NCBI RefSeq assembly: GCF_900104355.1
Contig: NZ_FNIY01000009.1
Span: 1 to 64,000, forward strand
DNA: 64,000 bases
Source of the DNA: Phyllobacterium sp. OV277
GTDB lineage: Bacteria; Pseudomonadota; Alphaproteobacteria; Rhizobiales; Rhizobiaceae
Direction: 5' to 3'
This document shows positions 35,230 to 44,260 of the stretch, piece after piece. How positions within the stretch are numbered: position 1 is the stretch's first letter; the number at the start of each line of letters is the position of its first letter. The translations under genes and the position numbers were made by a program. The notes below the pieces were generated by a model. The model did no database searches, was not told where the DNA came from, and saw nothing but the letters and a program-made list of their open reading frames with translations.

Positions 35230-37674
35230 TTACACCCTCACCCGCTCAGCCTTCGGATCATACATCGGCTTCAGCGAAGCCTCGGCTTTCACGCGCTCCC
35301 CGGCGATCTCGATCTCATAAACGGATGAAAGCACCTGTTCTTCGCTCTCGCCCTTGCTGGCGACATAGCCAAGGCCAATTGCACCGCCGAGATGATGCCC
35401 GTAATTGCCTGAGGTGATCGTTCCGACAATCTCGCCATCGCGCACGATCGCTTCGTTGTGGAACAGCAGCGGCTCGGGATCAGCAAGGCGGAACTGCACC
35501 AACCGGCGATCAAGCCCGTTCTCCTTCTTCCTCAACACCGCATCGCGCCCGATGAAATCGCCCTTGGCGGGTTTAACGGCAAAGCCGAGACCGGCCTCCA
35601 GAACGTGATCCTCATCGGTGATATCATGGCCGAAATGGCGGAAAGCCTTTTCGATCCGGCAGGAATCCAGCGTATGCAGGCCACAGAGTTTCAAGCCAAG
35701 CGCCTGCCCTGCTTCTTCCAAAGCCTCGAAGACGTGGGCGGTCTGGTCAGATGATACATAAAGTTCCCAGCCGAGTTCACCAACATAGGTGACGCGATGC
35801 GCCCGCGCCAATCCCATGCCAATCTCGATTTCCCGTGCTGTTGCAAAGGGATGCCCGGCATTGGAGAAATCATTCGGGCTGATCTTTTCGATGAGGTCGC
35901 GGGATTTCGGCCCCATCAGGCAAAGCACGGATTCCGCTGCCGTCACATCGGTGATGACGACAAACTCGTCTTTGAGGTGTTTACGCATCCAGGCCAGATC
36001 ACGTTGCAGCGTGGCACCCGGAACGACGGCAAAGAACGCGGTTTCCGACAGGCGCGTAATGGTCAAGTCGCTTTCGATGCCGCCGCGATTGTTGAGCATC
36101 TGTGTATAAACAATCCTCCCGGGTTCGACATCAAGCTGGTTGGCGCAGAGCTTTTGCAGGAAAGCCAGTGCATCGCGGCCCTCAATACGGATTTTACCGA
36201 ATGACGTCATGTCGAACAGACCGACACCACTGCGCACCGCCAGATGCTCATCGCGCTGATTGTCGAACCAGTTCTGCCGCTTCCACGAATAGCGATATTC
36301 GCGCTCCTGACCGGGTTTTGCGAACCAGTTGGCGCGTTCCCAGCCCGCTACCTCGCCAAAGACGGCACCGCGATCCTTCAAATGCTGATGCAGCGGCGAA
36401 CGGCGAATATTGCGCGAGGTTGCCATCTGCCTGTAGGGAAAATGGTCGGCATAGAGCAGACCGAGCGTCTCGGAGACGCGCTCTTTCAGATAGTTTCGGT
36501 TTTTCTGGAATGGCTGGGCGCGGCGGATATCCACCTCCCAGAGATCGAAAGGCGCTTCACCATCGTGAATCCATTGCGCCAGCGCCATGCCTGCGCCACC
36601 CGACGAGACGATGCCAATCGAGTTGTAGCCTGCCGCGACCCAATAACCGCCAAGCTCCGGCGCTTCACCAAGATAATAGCGGTCATCCGGGGTGAAACTC
36701 TCAGGACCATTGAAAAAAGTATGAATACCTGCCGTGCCGAGCATCGGCATGCGGTTGACGCCCATTTCAAGGATCGGCTCGAAATGTTCGAAATCTTCAG
36801 GCAGTTGATCAAAGCAGAAATCTTCGGAAATGCCGTTCATGCCCCAAGGCTTTGCCACAGGTTCGAAGGCGCCGAGCATCATCTTTCCGGCATCTTCCTT
36901 GTAATAGGCGCACTCATCGGGAACGCGCAGCACCGGAAGCCGCCCAAGCCCCTGAATGGCTTCGGTGACGAGATAAAAATGCTCGCAGGCATGCAGTGGC
37001 ACCGTGACACCCGACATGGATGCGAGATCACGCGCCCACATCCCGGCGCAGTTGATCACCACATCGGTTTCAATCGTGCCCTGTTCCTCGCCCTTGGCCC
37101 ATGAAACACCCGATACCCGGCCATTCTTTTTGCTGATATCGGTGACCTTCACTTGCTCGAATATCTTTGCGCCGCGTTGTCTCGCGCCCTTGGCCAGCGC
37201 CATGGCGATATTGGCTGGATCGCACTGTCCATCGAGCGGCAAATGCACCGCACCAACCACATCTTCAATATTAAGATGCGGATACATCTCTTTGACTTCG
37301 CTTGGAGAAATCTCGCGCACATCGACATTGAAGGCACGGGCGAGTGATGCCTGCCGGTAAATCTCATGCTTGCGCTCTTCGGTCAGCGCCACGGTGATCG
37401 AACCCACCTGCCGCATGCCCGTGGCAACACCGGTTTCCTCCTCCAGCTTCACATAGAGATCGGCTGAATATTTGGCGAGGCGTGTCATGTTCTGCGAGGC
37501 ACGCAACTGGCCGATCAGGCCAGCGGCATGCCAAGTGGTGCCCGAAGTCAGTTGTTTGCGCTCCAGGAGGACGATATCCGTCCAGCCGAGTTTCGCCAGA
37601 TGATAGGCCACGGAACAGCCGGAAACGCCGCCGCCGATGATGACAGCCCGGGCTTTCGAGGGGAGCGAACTCAT
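35230..37674 (-). CDS. FAD-dependent demethylase with GcvT domain (dimethylglycine/sarcosine dehydrogenase type), paralog 1
   Basis: The 814-aa protein joins an N-terminal DAO-type FAD domain to a C-terminal tetrahydrofolate-binding GcvT domain. The FAD site starts at VIIGGGVSGCS (residue 11). His49 in TTWHAAG is the residue that binds FAD covalently in dimethylglycine dehydrogenase. The GcvT part begins around residue 430 and contains GELGWELYV and DSCRIEKAFRHFGHD. Family enzymes oxidise N-methyl groups and transfer them to folate. With its neighbour it is likely to demethylate dimethylglycine and sarcosine; which does which is not clear. Confidence 0.87.
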   Translation of the reverse strand: MSSLPSKARAVIIGGGVSGCSVAYHLAKLGWTDIVLLERKQLTSGTTWHAAGLIGQLRASQNMTRLAKYSADLYVKLEEETGVATGMRQVGSITVALTEERKHEIYRQASLARAFNVDVREISPSEVKEMYPHLNIEDVVGAVHLPLDGQCDPANIAMALAKGARQRGAKIFEQVKVTDISKKNGRVSGVSWAKGEEQGTIETDVVINCAGMWARDLASMSGVTVPLHACEHFYLVTEAIQGLGRLPVLRVPDECAYYKEDAGKMMLGAFEPVAKPWGMNGISEDFCFDQLPEDFEHFEPILEMGVNRMPMLGTAGIHTFFNGPESFTPDDRYYLGEAPELGGYWVAAGYNSIGIVSSGGAGMALAQWIHDGEAPFDLWEVDIRRAQPFQKNRNYLKERVSETLGLLYADHFPYRQMATSRNIRRSPLHQHLKDRGAVFGEVAGWERANWFAKPGQEREYRYSWKRQNWFDNQRDEHLAVRSGVGLFDMTSFGKIRIEGRDALAFLQKLCANQLDVEPGRIVYTQMLNNRGGIESDLTITRLSETAFFAVVPGATLQRDLAWMRKHLKDEFVVITDVTAAESVLCLMGPKSRDLIEKISPNDFSNAGHPFATAREIEIGMGLARAHRVTYVGELGWELYVSSDQTAHVFEALEEAGQALGLKLCGLHTLDSCRIEKAFRHFGHDITDEDHVLEAGLGFAVKPAKGDFIGRDAVLRKKENGLDRRLVQFRLADPEPLLFHNEAIVRDGEIVGTITSGNYGHHLGGAIGLGYVASKGESEEQVLSSVYEIEIAGERVKAEASLKPMYDPKAERVRV

Positions 37675-40118
37675 GCGCGGATTCTTTCGTTATTGGGGTC
37701 CCAGAGCGGTTGATCCGGATGAACGGTGGCCTTGAAGCGTTCGCCAAAAATCTCGACTTCAACTTCCGTGCCGGGTTCGGTGAGTTCGGTCTTGAGCATG
37801 CCAAGGGCTATGGATTTGTCGATCCGGTGGCCCCAGCCACCCGATGTGGTTTCACCGACAATGCTGCCCTTGTGCCAAAGCGTCGACATGTAAGGCGCAT
37901 CGCAATCACCGGCATCGATGGTCAACGTGACGAAGCGCTTTGTGACGCCCCGCTGTTTTTCGCTTTCCAGCGCGGCTTTGCCAAGAAAATCGGGCTTTTC
38001 CCATTTGATGAAACGCTCAAGCCCGCTTTGCAGCGGCGTATAGTCGGTGGAAAGATCGCCCTTCCATGCGCGATAACCCTTCTCCAGCCGCAGCGAGTCG
38101 AGCGCATACATGCCGAAAGGCTTTAGCCCATATGTCTGTCCCGCCTGCCAGACCGCATCGAAAATGGCTGTGGTGTCGGCAATCTTGCTATGGATTTCCC
38201 AGCCAAGCTCTCCGGCAAAGGAAACGCGCACCAACTGGCAATAGTGTCCGGCAATCTGCGTTGTCTGGTGCGACAGCCATGATTTTGTCAGGTCCGCATC
38301 GCAGATACCGGCAAAGAGATCGCGGGCTTTGGGGCCTGTGACGATCTGACAGGAAAATTCCTCCGTGACATTGGTGATTGTGATTGCGCTGCCCTTGGGT
38401 AGATGGTTTTGCAACCATTCCAGATCATGCCACTCGGCGACACCTGCGGTGATCAGGAAAAACACGTCCTCATCCAGCGCCATGATGGACATTTCGGTGA
38501 CGACCCGGCCCTTGGCATCAGCAAAATAGCCAAGGCCTATACGGCCGGGTTTTGGCACCAGTCCGGTAATCAGGCATGCGAGCCAGTCACGCGCACCCGC
38601 ACCGCTCACCTTGAAGCGGGAAAAGCCGGGTAGATCGAGAATGCCGACCGCATCGCGCACCGCATGGCATTCTTCGCGGATACGCTGCTGCCATGGCCCT
38701 TCGCGCGTAAAGGTCTGGGTGGACTCTTCCGACGTATCGTCGCCGGGCTGCGCATACCAGTTTGCCCGCTCCCAGCCATTATAGGCACCGAACTGCGCGC
38801 CGAGCCTGGCGATACGATCATGCAGCGGCGAGAGTTTTTTGTTGCGTCCGGCTGGCCATGTGAGACGCGGGAAATGAATGGCATATTCATGGCCGTAGAC
38901 TTCAACACCCTTGGCGACGCTGTAAGCCTGATCGGCAAAGCCGGTGAAACGGCGCGGATCGCAGGACCACATATCCCATTCCGTTGCGCCTTCCGTCACC
39001 CACTCAGCCAGCACCTTGCCTGCGCCGCCCGCCTGCGCAATGCCGAAGGTGAAAACACAGGCTTCAAAAGCATTGGGAACACCAGGCATCGGCCCGATCA
39101 GCGGATTGCCATCGGGTGCATAGGGTATCGGACCATTAATGACCTTTGATAGGCCGGCCGTTCCCAGAATGGGCACGCGGGCAATGGCATCATTGAGATG
39201 CCAGTCGAGCCGTTCCAGATCATCGGGGAAAAGCTGGAAGGAAAAGTCATCCGGCATCGGATCATCTGACGTTGCCCAATGCGCCCGGCAGTTGCGCTCA
39301 TAGGGGCCAAGATTCATGCCGTTCTTTTCCTGCCGCAGATAATAGGACGAATCCACGTCGCGCAGCAACGGCAGCTTGTGCCCCTGCTCGCGGCTCCATG
39401 CGGCAATTTCGGGGATTTCGTCAAACAGCAGATATTGATGGCTCATCACCATCATCGGCACATCGCGGCCAAACAGCCTGCCGATTTCCTGCGCACGGTA
39501 TCCGGCGGCATTCACCACATATTCGCAGCGGATATCGCCCTGCGGCGTGGAAATCACCCATTCATCACTATCGCGCCGGGCAGCGGTCACAGGGCAAAAC
39601 CGGATGATCTTTGCGCCCATATCGCGGGCGCCCTTGGCCAGAGCCTGCGTCAACTGGGCAGGATCGATATCGCCATCATTGGGATCATAAAGCGCACCTT
39701 CCAGATCATGCGTCGACAGGAAGGGATAGCGCCCGGTGATTTCATCGACACCGAGCACATCAATATCCATGCCCTGATAGCGGCCCATGCTCTTGACCCG
39801 CTGAAACTCGCGCATCCGCTCCTTGCCATGGGCAAGCCGCAGCGAGCCCGTGACATGGTAGTTCATGGGATAATCGACTTCCTGCGCCAGTCCCCGATAG
39901 AGTTCAGCCGAATAACGCTGCATGTTCATCACCGACCACGAGGCGGAGAATGTCGGCACATTACCCGCCGCATGCCATGTGGAACCCGATGTCAGCTCGT
40001 TCTTTTCCAGAAGTACGCAATCGGTCCATCCAGCCTTGGCCAGATGATAGAGGCAGGAGACGCCGACCGCCCCGCCGCCAATGATGACGACCCGCGCCGA
40101 CGTTGGAAATTCAGACAT
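37671..40118 (-). CDS. FAD-dependent demethylase with GcvT domain, paralog 2
   Basis: The 815-aa protein has the same two-domain build as the gene downstream, with which it shares a four-base overlap. FAD motif VIIGGGAVGVS at residue 10; His49 in STWHAAG is the candidate for covalent FAD. The GcvT half contains FAGELGWEIHS and DSLRLEKGYRAWKGD. The substrate-domain residues differ from paralog 1 (for example MVMSHQYLLFDEIPE), consistent with a different methylamine substrate. It follows the Rieske oxygenase gene by 38 bases, so the three form one operon. Confidence 0.87.
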   Translation of the reverse strand: MSEFPTSARVVIIGGGAVGVSCLYHLAKAGWTDCVLLEKNELTSGSTWHAAGNVPTFSASWSVMNMQRYSAELYRGLAQEVDYPMNYHVTGSLRLAHGKERMREFQRVKSMGRYQGMDIDVLGVDEITGRYPFLSTHDLEGALYDPNDGDIDPAQLTQALAKGARDMGAKIIRFCPVTAARRDSDEWVISTPQGDIRCEYVVNAAGYRAQEIGRLFGRDVPMMVMSHQYLLFDEIPEIAAWSREQGHKLPLLRDVDSSYYLRQEKNGMNLGPYERNCRAHWATSDDPMPDDFSFQLFPDDLERLDWHLNDAIARVPILGTAGLSKVINGPIPYAPDGNPLIGPMPGVPNAFEACVFTFGIAQAGGAGKVLAEWVTEGATEWDMWSCDPRRFTGFADQAYSVAKGVEVYGHEYAIHFPRLTWPAGRNKKLSPLHDRIARLGAQFGAYNGWERANWYAQPGDDTSEESTQTFTREGPWQQRIREECHAVRDAVGILDLPGFSRFKVSGAGARDWLACLITGLVPKPGRIGLGYFADAKGRVVTEMSIMALDEDVFFLITAGVAEWHDLEWLQNHLPKGSAITITNVTEEFSCQIVTGPKARDLFAGICDADLTKSWLSHQTTQIAGHYCQLVRVSFAGELGWEIHSKIADTTAIFDAVWQAGQTYGLKPFGMYALDSLRLEKGYRAWKGDLSTDYTPLQSGLERFIKWEKPDFLGKAALESEKQRGVTKRFVTLTIDAGDCDAPYMSTLWHKGSIVGETTSGGWGHRIDKSIALGMLKTELTEPGTEVEVEIFGERFKATVHPDQPLWDPNNERIRA

Positions 40119-40156
40119 GCAAAGTCTCCCGTGGTCTTATGCTTTTTGTTTGCAGG

Positions 40157-41404
40157 CTAAGCCCGTGCGATTTCATCGAGGTACCACTGGATGTACCGCA
40201 ATTCGTTCTGCTCCATCGGCGCGATGGGTCCCGGCACGAAGTAGTGCGAGCGCACACCGCGCGCCGTGTGTTCAATGATTGTCTTGTCCTCGGCGGTGGT
40301 CACTTTCCAAAGCCATGTCAGCTTTTCAAGATCGTAATCCCTGCCCTCTTCCGCATCGCCGCGCACCAGCCAGATCAGTTCCATCTCGCAGGTTTCTGCG
40401 GTCTTCGGGATAAAGCGATAGATCATGCCATGATCAGGGTAGCAGACAAGAAAACTCGTGCCGCCAAGGTGAATGGACGTCACGCCGCCATCAAATTCGG
40501 TGAAACGGCCCATCAGTGGTCCCACGGGCGAACCGTCCTCGCTGCCGCTCGATACGCCATCATAGAGCGCATAGCGGAACGTATCGATGGTTTCCTGCCC
40601 CTGCGCCGAATTCTGCCAGTGATCGCCGGTGGCGATGTCAATGCCAAGCGCGCAGGTGCGCTGCTCCATGCGGGCATTCAGTTCGGTGATTTTCTCCAGC
40701 GGCTGCTCCAGCGCATGGGTCTGTGAATATTCAGGATGCGCCGGACCGCAGTGGTAGCACTCCACATAGTTCTCAACTGCCAGTTTCCAGTTGGCATCAA
40801 CCGGATAGGTCTCGCGGTGCGCCACCTTGGCATCGGCCCAGCCATATTGGCCGCAGGTGGTGCGCAGTGACTGTTCGATGATGGAGAAATCCAATGGTTC
40901 GTCAGCGAAGCAGATGAAAATCAGCCCTTCGGCCACGCGCACATGTAGTTTTTTCAGACCATGAGCGCTGCGATCAAAATCCCGCGGCATCAACCGGGCT
41001 GCCCGCAGGCTGCCGTCGTTCATGTAGGTCCATGCATGGTAGGGGCAGACGAAGAAGCGCGCATTGCCCTTTTGCTGGGTGCAGACCTCGGCGCCGCGAT
41101 GGCGGCAGACATTGAGGAAGGCATGGATCGACCCATCTTCGGTGCGCGAAACAATCACCGCTTCCGTATCGATCTTGAACAGCTCGAAATCGCCGGTATT
41201 GGGAATGATGCTGGCGTGACCGATGCAATGCCAGTGGCGACGGAACACGCGCTCCATATCTCTGGCATAGACATCCGGGTCCATATAGAAGGCGCGCACC
41301 AGACCGTGACCCGGCCGGTGTTCCGCAATCATGCGATCGATCTTGTCGCCTGCCGGTGCAATCCCGGCCACTGCCTGTTCTGCGCCCATCTTTGCCTCGC
41401 TCAA
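40157..41404 (-). CDS. Rieske oxygenase, quaternary-ammonium type (glycine betaine demethylase GbcA-like)
   Basis: The alpha subunit of a Rieske non-heme iron oxygenase, 415 aa. The 2Fe-2S site is Cys100-x-His102 and Cys120-x2-His123. The mononuclear iron motif is ENYVECYHCGPAH, ligands His218 and His223. Glu215 stands where most Rieske oxygenases have the bridging Asp; this Glu is a feature of the group acting on quaternary amines (carnitine, betaine, stachydrine). With the two demethylases downstream, glycine betaine is the likeliest substrate. No reductase partner (GbcB) is in the window. Confidence 0.85.
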   Translation of the reverse strand: MSEAKMGAEQAVAGIAPAGDKIDRMIAEHRPGHGLVRAFYMDPDVYARDMERVFRRHWHCIGHASIIPNTGDFELFKIDTEAVIVSRTEDGSIHAFLNVCRHRGAEVCTQQKGNARFFVCPYHAWTYMNDGSLRAARLMPRDFDRSAHGLKKLHVRVAEGLIFICFADEPLDFSIIEQSLRTTCGQYGWADAKVAHRETYPVDANWKLAVENYVECYHCGPAHPEYSQTHALEQPLEKITELNARMEQRTCALGIDIATGDHWQNSAQGQETIDTFRYALYDGVSSGSEDGSPVGPLMGRFTEFDGGVTSIHLGGTSFLVCYPDHGMIYRFIPKTAETCEMELIWLVRGDAEEGRDYDLEKLTWLWKVTTAEDKTIIEHTARGVRSHYFVPGPIAPMEQNELRYIQWYLDEIARA

Positions 41405-41541
41405 AAAGATTGTTCCCGAACGCTTATTGTTTCTCGGATGCGTCGCAGATTAGAATGATTCCGCATTGGGCTCCGTTCAAGCGATGGTTGCTCATGAAGA
41501 CATGAATTATTCTCAACAGTCGAAATTGCAGGTGCCACCCG

Positions 41542-42441
41542 ATGATGTCGAAGCCCAGAATACCGCCGCTTGGCTCATTGCGTGCGTTTGAAGCCTCGGC
41601 GCGATTGCTGAGCTTTCGCCTTGCGGGTGATGAGCTTGGCGTGACGCAATCAGCGATCAGCCATCGCATTTCCGAACTTGAAGCAATTCTGGGGGTGAAA
41701 CTGTTCGAGCGCTTGCCACGCGGTGTGGCGATGACCGATGCGGGAACGCTTTACTACCCCTATATGCGCGATGCCTTTGAAAAGATCGCGCGCGGCACGG
41801 CGCTGATCAACCGGCTTGGCACGACGGATGATCTGGCGCTTGAAACCTACGCGACCTTTGCCATTCGCTGGCTCATTCCGCGACTGACGGATTTCCGCAA
41901 GGTCAATGCAAACCTTGCCATTCGCATTGGTACCAGCCAGCTTGATTGGGAACTCAACATCGACAGTTGTGATATTGGCATCATCCACACCACGCGGCCG
42001 GAGCGGATGAACTTGCATTACCGGCTATTGGTAAAGGCAGAGATGTTTCCCGTATGCAGCGCGCAGGTCGCAGCAAAGATCGCGGGCGACAACAGTGCCA
42101 AGGCATTGAACAAGGTGCCGCGCCTCGCGCTCTATACGGCACCTGAAGATTGGGGAACATGGCTGGAAGCAGCAGGCATTGCCGACACCGGACAGGCTGT
42201 GACGCTGAAATTCGACACCTATCTCGCCGCCCTGCAATCGGCGCTGGATGGTCAGGGACTGGCCATCGCACCGGGTTTTCTGGTGGCGGATGATCTCAAA
42301 GCCGGACGTCTGGTGGCACCCTTCCCGCTGAGAGTTCCGCAACCCGGTGCCTGGTACATGATCTGCCGCAAAGAGCGGGTCAATGAAGCCCGCATCCGCC
42401 AGTTTGAGAAATGGCTGGTGGAGCAGTTTGAGGCGGTGTGA
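41542..42441 (+). CDS. LysR-family regulator (GcvA-like)
   Basis: LysR-type transcription factor of 299 aa, with helix-turn-helix residues RLLSFRLAGDELGVTQSAISHRI near residue 20 and the periplasmic-binding-like effector domain behind. PPLGSLRAFEASARLLSF is typical of the GcvA/DsdC branch. It is divergent from the Rieske oxygenase-demethylase operon, with 137 bases between, so it likely controls that operon; the effector could be betaine or a methylated glycine. AGGTG precedes the ATG at 41542. Confidence 0.92.
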   Translation: MMSKPRIPPLGSLRAFEASARLLSFRLAGDELGVTQSAISHRISELEAILGVKLFERLPRGVAMTDAGTLYYPYMRDAFEKIARGTALINRLGTTDDLALETYATFAIRWLIPRLTDFRKVNANLAIRIGTSQLDWELNIDSCDIGIIHTTRPERMNLHYRLLVKAEMFPVCSAQVAAKIAGDNSAKALNKVPRLALYTAPEDWGTWLEAAGIADTGQAVTLKFDTYLAALQSALDGQGLAIAPGFLVADDLKAGRLVAPFPLRVPQPGAWYMICRKERVNEARIRQFEKWLVEQFEAV

Positions 42442-42445
42442 GCGT

Positions 42446-42599
42446 GGTTGGTGGTTCGTGGTTCGACAAGCTCACCATGAGGGAGATGGGTGATGAAGGG
42501 GAGCTTTATTCTGCAGCCTTTTGATCTCCGATCTCTGTGATTATCGTTGCATCCCCACTTTCCCTCATGGTGAGCTTGTCGAACCACGAACCACCAACC
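42446..42599. repeat. Type A palindromic repeat, copy 3, perfect arms
   Basis: The best preserved copy: 39-base arms at 42446-42484 and 42561-42599 are exactly complementary (core GTGGTTCGACAAGCTCACCA). The 76-base interior contains GAGCTTTATTCTGCAGCC and TGATTATCGTTGC, shared with the other copies in inverted sense. It starts four bases after the stop of the LysR gene and ends 23 bases before the stop of the convergent thioesterase gene. Confidence 0.9.
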
Positions 42600-42622
42600 C
42601 AAACCACAAACCATCTCCAACC

Positions 42623-43102
42623 CTATTTCCGCTTAATCCCAATCGCTCTCCCCACGCGTGCAGGTAGCTCCAGCTTTGAATGGGCCTGCTTGTAAAACTC
42701 AAGCTTGGGCAATACATCTTCCGGAAACGGCACAACTTTGGGCCCGTTCATATCCACATGCAGCGACAGAACTTCCGAGGTGGCGGCCACCCATCCATCC
42801 CGGTGGATGATCTCGTTATAGGTGTGCAGGCGCTTGCCATCAAAGTCGATCAGCTGGCTCGTCACAGTCACCACATGGTCCAGATGAATCTCCTGCACAT
42901 AGCAAATATGGACCTCGGCGGTGTAAATCGTCAGCTTCCGCTCCGCTGCATATTTGGGCCCGAAACCAAGCTCCGCAAGGAATTCATCACCACCACGGTC
43001 AAACACCACATTGTAATAGGCCATGTTCAGATGGCCGTTATAATCGATCCATTCCTTTTCCATGGAGATCGGCGCGGAGCGGTATAATTCACCTTCTGAC
43101 AT
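42623..43102 (-). CDS. cdhB: Hot-dog thioesterase, betainyl-CoA thioesterase type
   Basis: Single-domain hot-dog-fold acyl-CoA thioesterase of 159 aa (4HBT/DUF-type). The active site loop is WIDYNGHLNMAYYNVVFD, with Asp20, Asn22 and His24. In Pseudomonas aeruginosa a similar protein (CdhB) sits beside carnitine dehydrogenase and releases glycine betaine from betainyl-CoA. Here it is next to the CdhR-like regulator and the cdhC-cdhA genes, which supports the same role. AAGGGAA precedes the ATG. Alternatively it hydrolyses carnitinyl-CoA. Confidence 0.82.
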   Translation of the reverse strand: MSEGELYRSAPISMEKEWIDYNGHLNMAYYNVVFDRGGDEFLAELGFGPKYAAERKLTIYTAEVHICYVQEIHLDHVVTVTSQLIDFDGKRLHTYNEIIHRDGWVAATSEVLSLHVDMNGPKVVPFPEDVLPKLEFYKQAHSKLELPARVGRAIGIKRK

Positions 43103-43194
43103 GCGGGGGTTCCCTTGGTTGTAAATTTAAGCGGCATTTGAAGCATGGCAGCCACCCCTTCACTTTGTCAAAAACGACTGATAATGGCGGCAGC

Positions 43195-44181
43195 CTAACG
43201 ATTGGCATTGGTGCGTAAACTGCTCGGCGTCTTGCCTTCGAAGATGCGAAATGTCCGGGCGAAGGCGGCGGCGGATGAAAACCCTGTGCGTGCAGCGATG
43301 TCCGCAAGCGGTGTTTTTGTGTCTGTGATCAGCCGCCGCGCGATCTTTAGGCGCAGGCGCAGATAGTAGCGGCCGGGACCTTCCCCGACGGCTTTTGCAA
43401 ATATCTTTTCAAGACTGCGGGCGCTGAGACCGCAACGTTTGGCAATGGCCCCGATGGTCAGCGGCGCATCGAGATGCCCCTCCATCAGCCGGATTGCGGT
43501 GGCGAGTTTCGGATGCACATCGTCAAGCCGCCCCAGCGAAACAAGTGGCTGGGCGTCATTGGAGGCATGGGCCTCGTCATAGATGAAGACGCTCGCCACA
43601 TCGAGCGCCACGGACATGCCGCAGCGCGAACGGATGAGATGCAGCATCAGATCAAAGGTTGGCGATGCGCCGCCGGTGGTGAAGACAGGACCATCAATGA
43701 CATAACGATCCGGTCGCACATCGGTTTCAGGAAATTCGGCGGTGAACTCCTCCATGTCTTCCCAGTGAGTTGTAGCCCGGCGTCCCCTGAGCAATCCTGC
43801 CCGGCCAAGTAGCCATGACCCCGCTTCGATGCCGCCGATCATCTGGTAGCAGTGCGTGGCGCGGCGCAGGCTGGCGGTAAAGGTCGTGCGCGAAATATCC
43901 GATGTGCCGAAGCCGCCGATCATCAGCAGCATGTCGGCTTTGTCACAAGGATCGAAGGCACCGGAGACCGCAATCGGCAGACCGCAGGTGGTGATAGCAG
44001 GGTTTCCATCCAGAGAAACGATCTGCCATTTGAACAGGTTGCTGCTCGAGACGCGATTGGCCGCACGCATGGGATCAATGGTGGATGCCACGCACATCAG
44101 TGATGCACCGCTGAAGACAAGAACCGTCACTTCGAGCGTTTGGGTGTTGGGCAAAAAGAGTGGCGACGATTCGCTATTCAT
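43195..44181 (-). CDS. cdhR: GlxA-type AraC regulator, CdhR-like
   Basis: Transcription factor with an N-terminal DJ-1/PfpI-like (class I amidotransferase-like) domain and a C-terminal AraC double helix-turn-helix (PLTIGAIAKRCGLSARSLEKIF and PLADIAARTGFSSAAAFARTF). From the ATG at 44181 it has 328 aa; the open frame runs on to 44379 through the start of the divergent gene and is rejected there. CdhR, the activator of carnitine catabolism in P. aeruginosa, has this architecture and stands beside cdhCAB. A palindromic site lies in the shared promoter. Confidence 0.87.
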   Translation of the reverse strand: MNSESSPLFLPNTQTLEVTVLVFSGASLMCVASTIDPMRAANRVSSSNLFKWQIVSLDGNPAITTCGLPIAVSGAFDPCDKADMLLMIGGFGTSDISRTTFTASLRRATHCYQMIGGIEAGSWLLGRAGLLRGRRATTHWEDMEEFTAEFPETDVRPDRYVIDGPVFTTGGASPTFDLMLHLIRSRCGMSVALDVASVFIYDEAHASNDAQPLVSLGRLDDVHPKLATAIRLMEGHLDAPLTIGAIAKRCGLSARSLEKIFAKAVGEGPGRYYLRLRLKIARRLITDTKTPLADIAARTGFSSAAAFARTFRIFEGKTPSSLRTNANR

Positions 44182-44198
44182 CAAATCAAATTCGTATA

Positions 44199-44219
44199 TT
44201 GCAAAGCATTGGTTTGCAA
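44199..44219. promoter_or_regulatory. Operator candidate for the CdhR-like regulator
   Basis: TTGCAAA at 44199-44205 and TTTGCAA at 44213-44219 form a perfect inverted repeat with a seven-base spacer. It lies in the 79-base region between cdhR (start 44181) and cdhC (start 44261), 42 bases upstream of cdhC. Location and symmetry suit a dimeric activator controlling both directions; binding is not shown. Confidence 0.55.
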
Positions 44220-44260
44220 CAGCTGCATGATTTGCCCAACGAAAAAATGGGAGCAAAGCA

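Noticed and set aside
36244-37104. 286-codon plus-strand frame over the first demethylase gene
   Set aside because: Opposite-strand shadow of a gene with intact FAD and GcvT motifs.
35230-40118. Glycine cleavage system T protein
   Set aside because: The GcvT domain is fused to an FAD oxidase domain with a covalent-flavin motif, and no gcvH or gcvP is present.
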